The notes under the pieces are model-generated. The model was not told the DNA's origin, did no database searches, and saw only the letters and a program-made list of their open reading frames with translations. From positions 1 to 64,000 of the forward strand of contig NZ_JAPYKH010000007.1 in NCBI RefSeq assembly GCF_029623345.1: 64,000 nucleotides of DNA, read 5' to 3'. This document shows positions 61,435-64,000 of the stretch, piece by piece (positions within the stretch are counted from its first letter, which is position 1; each line of letters starts with the position of its first letter). The position numbers were made by a program, and so were the translations under genes. Source of the stretch: Sphingomonas phyllosphaerae (GTDB taxonomy: Bacteria; Pseudomonadota; Alphaproteobacteria; Sphingomonadales; Sphingomonadaceae).

Positions 61435-64000
61435 CCCTGTTTAATGGAAGCCTTCGCTAACACGCTTGCAAGCTCATCAAGGGAATAAGGCTTGTGAAGC
61501 AGCTCGAACTCGAGACTATCCTGGCCGGCTAGGACGCTACTATACCCGCTAGTTAGCACGACCGGAAGGTGCGGTAGCCGAGCTTTAATCTCCAGCCCAA
61601 GTTCGATGCCCGACATGCCCGGCATCACCACGTCGGAGAACACCAGATCGAAGCCTGCGCCGTCGTTCCCCAATTCCACCAACGCGCTGGCAGCATCGAC
61701 GGCGAGACGGGTCTTGAAGCCAAGCTCCGCCAACGCCTGGGTCGCGAATGAACCGACTTCGCTGTTGTCCTCGACGACGAGAATGCAGGCACCCTCGGCG
61801 AGTGGAGCAGCGCCGTTGCGCTGCAGATGTGGGATGTGTTGCTCTCCCTCGGCAGCCGTCGGCAGATAGAGCGTGAACGTTGACCCTTTGCCGACCTCGC
61901 TCCGGACGAGCACATCCCCGCTCGACTGTTTGGCAAAGCCGAACACCTGGCTCAGGCCCAGCCCAGTGCCATGGCCGACGCCTTTGGTGGTGAAGAACGG
62001 CTCGAAGATTCGATCGACCTGATCCGCGGCGATCCCCGAGCCCGTGTCCGAGATCGAGACGGCGATGAAGCGGCCTGGAACGGGAGGATGGGTACGGGTC
62101 GCCGGGATACCGCTCGCCTCATGAACACCAATCGTGAGAACGCCTTCAGCGTTCATCGCATCCCGCGCATTGACGGCCATGTTGACGATAGCCGTGTCGA
62201 ACTGGCTGCGATCGGCGTTCACCAGGCACGGCCCTTCTCCCATTTCCACCCCTATCCTGATCCGGGTGCCGGTAAGCGTGTCGAGCATGTCGCGAAGATC
62301 GACGATGCTGGCGCCGACGTCGAAGATTTCGGCTCTGAGCGCCTGTCGCCGTGCGAACGACAGCAGCTGGCTTGTCAGCCGCGTGGCGCGATCGGCGGTG
62401 TCGGCGATCGCGTCGATGTAGCGTGCCCGCTTCTCGTCGGAAAGCGCGGGCCGCCGCAGAAGATCGACCGATCCCCGGATGACCGTCAGCAGATTGTTGA
62501 AGTCGTGGGCCACGCCTCCGGTAAGCTGACCGACCGCCTCGACCTTCTGGCTTTGCCGCAGCTGTTCCTCCGCCTTGAGGAGAGCGGCATCACGCTCCTT
62601 CTGCTCGGTCACATCGCGGGCCACGCAATACAGCAAACCACCCGCTGGCACTGCCGACCACGACAGGTCACGATAGTCGCCGGCTTTGGTGCGAAGCCGG
62701 TTTTCGAAGAACATGGTCGCATGGCCTGCCGCCAGCTGCTTGACCTCCTTGCGGGTCTTCGCGCCGTCGTCAGGATGTTCGATCCACTCGGACGTCTTGC
62801 CGACGAACGCGTCTTCGGGCCAGCCGAGGATGTCCGACCACGCCGGATTGACGCTGAGCCAGACGCCTTGATCGTCCGCCACACCGAGCATATCGCGGCT
62901 GACCTGCCAGACCCTGTCACGCTCCTGCGTGCGTTCTTCGACCTGCTGTCGGAGCGTATCGGCGAATGCCTTGAGCTGCTGCTCGGCGCGGCGCCGTTCG
63001 ATCGCAGTGCGAGTCCGCTCAGCGGCCTCGCGCATGAAAGCGATCTCGTCGTTACCCCAGTCGCGCACACGATCGGAGGTGACGCAGAAGATGGCAGCAA
63101 GGGTTCCCATCTCGACGACCGGCGCATTGATCAGCGAACCTACTCCGGCCGCCTCGAATGGCTCGGGGTGGCTGGCGGTCCGCGGATCTGACCGTACATT
63201 ACCGATCGCCACGAGCCGGTTCGCCAGCAGGTCGTCGATGTATGAGCCATAATTGCGCATCGGGTGCTCGCCCGCGATCCGATAAGCCGGATCGCTTGCC
63301 CAATCGCGATCGATCACAAGAGTCTCGCCGGAGGGATCAATCCTGCCAAACCCAGCCGCGCTGACATCGAGGGTCTTTCCAACGATATCGGAAGCGACTT
63401 CCGACATCGCGGCAAGATCGTCCATGTTGCGGAGCGTGTCGGTGAGAGCGAGAAGCGCGGTACGGCGCTTCTCGACACCCCGCCTCGCGTCGTCTTGCAA
63501 CCGCTGTTCGCTGATGTCGCTGAAGGTGCAGATAGCGCCTTGGAGTGCACCATCCTGGATGACCGGGGTCGCCCAATATTCCACCCACACGGGCTCACCG
63601 GCCAAAGGGAAGAACTGCTCCTCGCGAACATGAGCCGCAATGCCCTCGCTGGCGGCAATATAAATGGGGCACTGCGTGGCAAGGTAGGCCGAACCGTCCG
63701 GGTGCGAATGGTGGATCAGGTCATGAAGTTTGCGTCCGATTACGTCTTCTTCCGTTTTTAACCCCATTATCCGTAGAAAGGCGCTGTTACAGTTGGTGGT
63801 CACTCCATCCCGATCGACGGCATAGAATCCTTCGTTGATAGTATCGAGCAGCAGTCTCAAGTTCGCCTCGCTTTTGTGCAGCGTCGCGTTGACACTTCGA
63901 AGATACTCTTCGCTGGCCTTGATCTTGGCGTCGTTGTTGCGCTGTTGACTGACGTCGCTGAAGAGGATCGCGACCTTTCGCTCCTCTGGCTCACCCACGC
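61431..64000 (-). CDS. hybrid sensor histidine kinase (PAS-GAF-PAS), N-terminus outside window
   Basis: At least 855 residues, open to the right edge, so the start is missing. From the visible N-side: the end of one PAS domain (VAILFSDVSQQR), a second PAS (LLLDTINEGFYAVDRDGV), a GAF domain (LPNG-like core with GSLINAPVVEMG), a coiled linker, a third PAS (DQGVWLSVNPAWSDILGW), HisKA with GGVAHDFNNLLTVIRG (phosphorylated His), HATPase with AVNARDAMNAEG, DTGSGIAADQ and GTGLGLSQVFGF, and a C-terminal receiver with DLVFSDVVMPGMSG. It senses cytoplasmic signals and is inferred to autophosphorylate and pass phosphate to its own receiver. No response regulator gene is present beside it, apart from a remnant. 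Confidence 0.93.
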   Translation of the reverse strand, partial: VGEPEERKVAILFSDVSQQRNNDAKIKASEEYLRSVNATLHKSEANLRLLLDTINEGFYAVDRDGVTTNCNSAFLRIMGLKTEEDVIGRKLHDLIHHSHPDGSAYLATQCPIYIAASEGIAAHVREEQFFPLAGEPVWVEYWATPVIQDGALQGAICTFSDISEQRLQDDARRGVEKRRTALLALTDTLRNMDDLAAMSEVASDIVGKTLDVSAAGFGRIDPSGETLVIDRDWASDPAYRIAGEHPMRNYGSYIDDLLANRLVAIGNVRSDPRTASHPEPFEAAGVGSLINAPVVEMGTLAAIFCVTSDRVRDWGNDEIAFMREAAERTRTAIERRRAEQQLKAFADTLRQQVEERTQERDRVWQVSRDMLGVADDQGVWLSVNPAWSDILGWPEDAFVGKTSEWIEHPDDGAKTRKEVKQLAAGHATMFFENRLRTKAGDYRDLSWSAVPAGGLLYCVARDVTEQKERDAALLKAEEQLRQSQKVEAVGQLTGGVAHDFNNLLTVIRGSVDLLRRPALSDEKRARYIDAIADTADRATRLTSQLLSFARRQALRAEIFDVGASIVDLRDMLDTLTGTRIRIGVEMGEGPCLVNADRSQFDTAIVNMAVNARDAMNAEGVLTIGVHEASGIPATRTHPPVPGRFIAVSISDTGSGIAADQVDRIFEPFFTTKGVGHGTGLGLSQVFGFAKQSSGDVLVRSEVGKGSTFTLYLPTAAEGEQHIPHLQRNGAAPLAEGACILVVEDNSEVGSFATQALAELGFKTRLAVDAASALVELGNDGAGFDLVFSDVVMPGMSGIELGLEIKARLPHLPVVLTSGYSSVLAGQDSLEFELLHKPYSLDELASVLAKASIKQG

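Noticed and set aside
1..64000. tRNA, rRNA, CRISPR arrays, prophage or plasmid genes
   Set aside because: I looked for cloverleaf ends, rRNA motifs, regularly spaced repeats and phage or replication genes and found none. The dispersed repeat is not regularly spaced. A tRNAscan or CRISPR search would be more certain than reading by eye.

Overview
The window reads as chromosomal DNA of a sphingomonad (Sphingomonas or a close relative). GC content is high, two proteins end in the PEPxxWA-CTERM signature common in this group, TonB-dependent receptors are abundant, and the mannonate dehydratase closely resembles the Novosphingobium enzyme. No rRNA, tRNA or CRISPR array was seen. The identification rests on protein similarity from memory, not on a search.

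Layout. 1-9.2 kb holds small redox and regulatory genes: an aldo/keto reductase, an HxlR regulator divergent from an azoreductase, a GFA protein, an XRE regulator divergent from an SDR, and an M61 peptidase. 9.3-16.1 kb is a leftward cluster with a molybdenum hydroxylase (IorB-like subunit, di-haem cytochrome c, IorA-like 2Fe-2S subunit), a membrane protein, a PmtA-like methyltransferase, an SDR and an AraC regulator; the same CCCGATCCTG motif lies in front of the hydroxylase operon and in front of the SDR. 16.4-22.8 kb carries an outer-membrane MipA protein, a DedA-like protein, an SDR, a LysR/epoxide hydrolase pair and a decarboxylase-like amidohydrolase.

23-33 kb looks like a wrecked glucuronoxylan/glucuronate utilisation locus. 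A hexuronate-type MFS transporter, mannonate dehydratase, a GH35-like glycosidase and a GntR regulator are intact. The uxaC start, the alpha-glucuronidase aguA, a TonB receptor and a CE15 glucuronoyl esterase survive only as fragments. An IS6-family element and a 204-bp MITE-like element sit in the wreckage; a second MITE lies at 38.5 kb between the ends of two other broken genes.

39.2-45.3 kb is a compact iron-uptake operon: TonB siderophore receptor, PiuC-type dioxygenase, PepSY membrane protein, DUF2271, DUF4198 and ApbE flavin transferase. The DUF2271 protein carries a DGISGAT motif like the sites that ApbE flavinylates, so I infer a flavinylated periplasmic electron carrier, perhaps for ferric-siderophore reduction. 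Divergent from it, a cobalamin riboswitch precedes another TonB receptor.

48-60 kb holds three more nearly complete IS6-family copies and a fourth truncated one (five in the window with the copy at 23 kb), fragments of genes cut by them, two PEP-CTERM proteins, a SEC-C protein, a Tat-exported hydrolase and a TadG/TadE/TadE trio. The right edge has a hydrolase and a hybrid histidine kinase that continues past the window. A short dispersed intergenic repeat, always on the + strand in the copies I found, occurs at least 12 times.
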